Assembly (NCBI GenBank): GCA_947625955.1
Contig: CANQQH010000056.1
Location: 1 to 7,604 of the forward strand
Source: an uncultured Clostridia bacterium
GTDB taxonomy: Bacteria > Bacillota > Clostridia > Christensenellales > UBA1242
Direction: 5' to 3'
DNA: 7,604 nt
Translations under genes and position numbers: made by a program
Notes under the pieces: generated by a model
Seen by the model: the letters and a program-made list of their open reading frames with translations, nothing else
Database searches by the model: none
What the model was told of the DNA's origin: nothing
Part shown: positions 6,865 to 7,604 of the stretch, piece by piece
Layout: each line of letters starts with the position of its first letter
Position numbering within the stretch: position 1 is the first letter of the stretch

Positions 6865-7137
6865 CTAAAACCTCTTGAAAAGTTCAATAACCTCTTCAAC
6901 AACTTCTTCTTTGCCTGTTTTCAGTTTATTCAAAACACAGTTTTGAAGGTGCTTTTCAACAAGCACGGTTGCAAGACTCTTTGCAGCGCTACTAACAGCG
7001 GCAAGCTGAATCAAAAGGTCGTTGCAATACCTGTCGTCATCAACCATTTTGATGATGCCATTGATTTGCCCACCAATTCTGCTAAGCCTGTTTTTCAAAA
7101 GTTTCTTTTCTTCTTCACTTCTTATTGTTTTTTCCAT
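6865..7137 (-). CDS. csoR: Copper-sensing transcriptional repressor CsoR
   Basis: The protein belongs to the CsoR/RcnR/FrmR family (Trns_repr_metal), a small all-helical tetrameric repressor. Counting from ATG 7137 (90 aa), the Cu(I) ligands are C38 (in RYCNDLL), H63 and C67 (in EKHLQNC). Their spacing of 25 and 4 residues is the same as C36-H61-C65 in the Mycobacterium tuberculosis CsoR, so a copper sensor is favoured over the nickel/cobalt (RcnR) or formaldehyde (FrmR) sensors. The conserved LKNRLSRIGGQINGIIKM helix carries the basic residues used in DNA contact. ATG 7137 is preferred because AAGAGG lies 9 bases upstream and the length is typical; a GTG at 7155 (96 aa) would sit about two bases from the predicted transcript start. 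It is the first gene of the copper operon, placed directly before copA (no gap), and should repress its own promoter. Confidence 0.95.
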   Translation of the reverse strand: MEKTIRSEEEKKLLKNRLSRIGGQINGIIKMVDDDRYCNDLLIQLAAVSSAAKSLATVLVEKHLQNCVLNKLKTGKEEVVEEVIELFKRF

Positions 7138-7146
7138 TAAAATAAT

Positions 7147-7152
7147 CCTCTT
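7147..7152 (-). promoter_or_regulatory. Ribosome binding site deciding the csoR start
   Basis: AAGAGG on the minus strand ends 9 bases before ATG 7137. It falls within the codons that a GTG start at 7155 would translate, which argues for the shorter protein. Confidence 0.7.
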
Positions 7153-7163
7153 CACTAATCTTT

Positions 7164-7192
7164 ATAATATACCCCCCATTAGTATTTGTCAA
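7164..7192 (-). promoter_or_regulatory. Sigma-A promoter of the csoR-copA-copZ operon
   Basis: On the minus strand a perfect -35 TTGACA (7187-7192) and a -10 TATTAT (7164-7169, one mismatch) are separated by exactly 17 bases. The predicted start is near 7157, about 20 bases before the csoR ATG. The G-run of the candidate CsoR operator fills the spacer, so repressor and RNA polymerase would compete for the same DNA. Confidence 0.85.
7169..7185. promoter_or_regulatory. Candidate CsoR operator
   Basis: The plus strand reads ATACCCCCCATTAGTAT: a six-C run flanked by the inverted arms ATAC and GTAT. CsoR operators are known as pseudo-palindromes with TAC plus a C-run on one side and a G-run plus GTA on the other. 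Here the outer arms and the left C-run are present but the right G-run is missing. The position inside the csoR promoter spacer supports the assignment. The exact boundaries are inferred. Confidence 0.7.
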
Positions 7193-7232
7193 TATCATTT
7201 CACAAAAATTCAATAAATAAAATAAAAAATAA
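7193..7232. promoter_or_regulatory. A/T-rich tract shared by two divergent promoters, possible UP element
   Basis: This 40-base stretch holds almost only A and T, with A-runs on the plus strand. It separates the -35 boxes of the csoR promoter (minus) and the DUF362 promoter (plus). Such tracts upstream of -35 commonly bind the RNA polymerase alpha subunits. This is a composition-based suggestion only. Confidence 0.35.
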
Positions 7233-7261
7233 TAGACCTTGCGCGCAAATTCTAGTATAAT
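7233..7261 (+). promoter_or_regulatory. Sigma-A promoter of the DUF362 gene
   Basis: A perfect -10 TATAAT (7256-7261) lies 17 bases after TAGACC (7233-7238), which matches four of six -35 bases. Transcription would start near 7268, giving a short leader of about 14 bases that still includes the GAGGTG ribosome site at 7271-7276. It points away from csoR. Confidence 0.7.
7239..7248. repeat. Perfect 10-bp palindrome TTGCGCGCAA in the DUF362 promoter spacer
   Basis: TTGCGCGCAA equals its own reverse complement and begins directly after the -35 box of the plus-strand promoter. It is the only G/C-rich patch in an otherwise A/T-dominated gap, apart from the csoR operator. A regulator-binding site is plausible, but the site is short and single. 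Confidence 0.45.
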
Positions 7262-7281
7262 TCACATAAAGAGGTGAAAGA

Positions 7282-7604
7282 ATGGAAAAATCAAAAGTAT
7301 ATTTCACAAAAGAGATAACACCTGAAAGCCTTGAAAAAATCTATGACGCATTGGGCATTAATCTAAGCGGCAAAGTCGGCGTGAAAATTTCAACAGGCGA
7401 ACCGGGTGGGCACAACTTCTTGCAACCAAATCTTATCAAAAAACTTGTCAACAAACTCGACGGAACAATCGTTGAGTGCCTGACCGCATATCCGGGGCGC
7501 AGAGGCGACCCAAAGGCGCACTGGCAAACAATCAAAGACCACGGCTTTTATGACATTGCCCCATGCGACATCCTCGATGAAGACGGCGAAATCGAACTGA
7601 AGGT
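7282..7604 (+). CDS. DUF362 domain-containing protein (partial, 3' end outside window)
   Basis: ATG 7282 follows a good GAGGTG site (7271-7276, spacing 5) and opens a frame of 107 codons that stays open to the right edge. The translation begins MEKSKVYFTKEITPESLEKI. It contains the VGVKISTGEPGGHNFLQP block (about residues 32-49) and the IVECLTAYPGRRGD segment, typical of the N-terminus of DUF362 proteins; the latter is usually close to VECNTAYGG+R in relatives. Some members of this family carry ferredoxin-like 4Fe-4S clusters further along, but that part is outside the window, so a redox role cannot be judged. The function of the family is not well defined. It is transcribed divergently from the copper operon across a 144-base gap. 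A link to copper is possible only if they share regulation. Confidence 0.92.
   Translation, partial: MEKSKVYFTKEITPESLEKIYDALGINLSGKVGVKISTGEPGGHNFLQPNLIKKLVNKLDGTIVECLTAYPGRRGDPKAHWQTIKDHGFYDIAPCDILDEDGEIELK

Noticed and set aside
7138..7155. GTG at 7155 as the csoR start (96 aa)
   Set aside because: It would place the ribosome site AAGAGG inside the coding region and start about two bases from the predicted transcript start; ATG 7137 fits family length and spacing.
7341..7535. A 64-codon minus-strand open frame opposite the DUF362 gene
   Set aside because: The plus-strand frame has a promoter, ribosome site and recognisable family blocks; the minus-strand one has none.
1..7604. CRISPR arrays, tRNA or rRNA genes, insertion sequences, attachment sites
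   Set aside because: No regularly spaced repeats, cloverleaf-like segments, transposase motifs or paired terminal repeats were seen on reading either strand.

Overview
The window looks like chromosomal DNA from an anaerobic member of the Bacillota, most likely an uncultured clostridial lineage. That placement is an inference. It rests on moderate-to-low GC with very A/T-rich gaps, purine-rich Shine-Dalgarno sites, consensus sigma-A promoters, and the protein families present (CsoR, CopA, CopZ, the COG2509 flavoprotein, DUF2804, DUF362). I see no mobile element, CRISPR array, tRNA or rRNA. No gene-free gap reaches 300 bases; the longest is the 144-base divergent promoter region at 7138-7281.

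The layout has three transcription units. (1) Positions 7192 down to 3736, minus strand, hold a copper-homeostasis operon: csoR (Cu(I)-sensing repressor), copA (Cu(I)-exporting P1B-type ATPase), copZ (small HMA copper chaperone) and, only 24 bases further on, an unrecognised lipoprotein gene that ends in a rho-independent terminator. Upstream of csoR is a near-perfect promoter whose -35/-10 spacer contains a C6/G6 run framed by ATAC...GTAT, a good candidate for the CsoR operator. The expected logic is that Cu(I) binds CsoR at C38/H63/C67, repression is lifted, CopZ carries Cu(I) and CopA exports it. (2) Positions 3681 down to 1, minus strand, hold a tightly packed four-gene unit: DUF2804 protein, PAP2-family phosphatase, COG2509 FAD-dependent dehydrogenase and an MBL-fold hydrolase that runs off the left edge. 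Junctions are a 5-base gap, a 4-base overlap and a 14-base overlap. (3) From 7233 on the plus strand, a divergent promoter drives a DUF362-family protein that runs off the right edge.

Most of this is ordinary housekeeping and accessory content. The points worth a second look are the lipoprotein attached to the copper operon, the asymmetric operator inside the csoR promoter, the perfect TTGCGCGCAA palindrome inside the divergent DUF362 promoter, the 38-base out-of-frame overlap of copA and copZ, and the coupled DUF2804-PAP2-COG2509-MBL set. I did not find convincing evidence for a wholly new biological system here.
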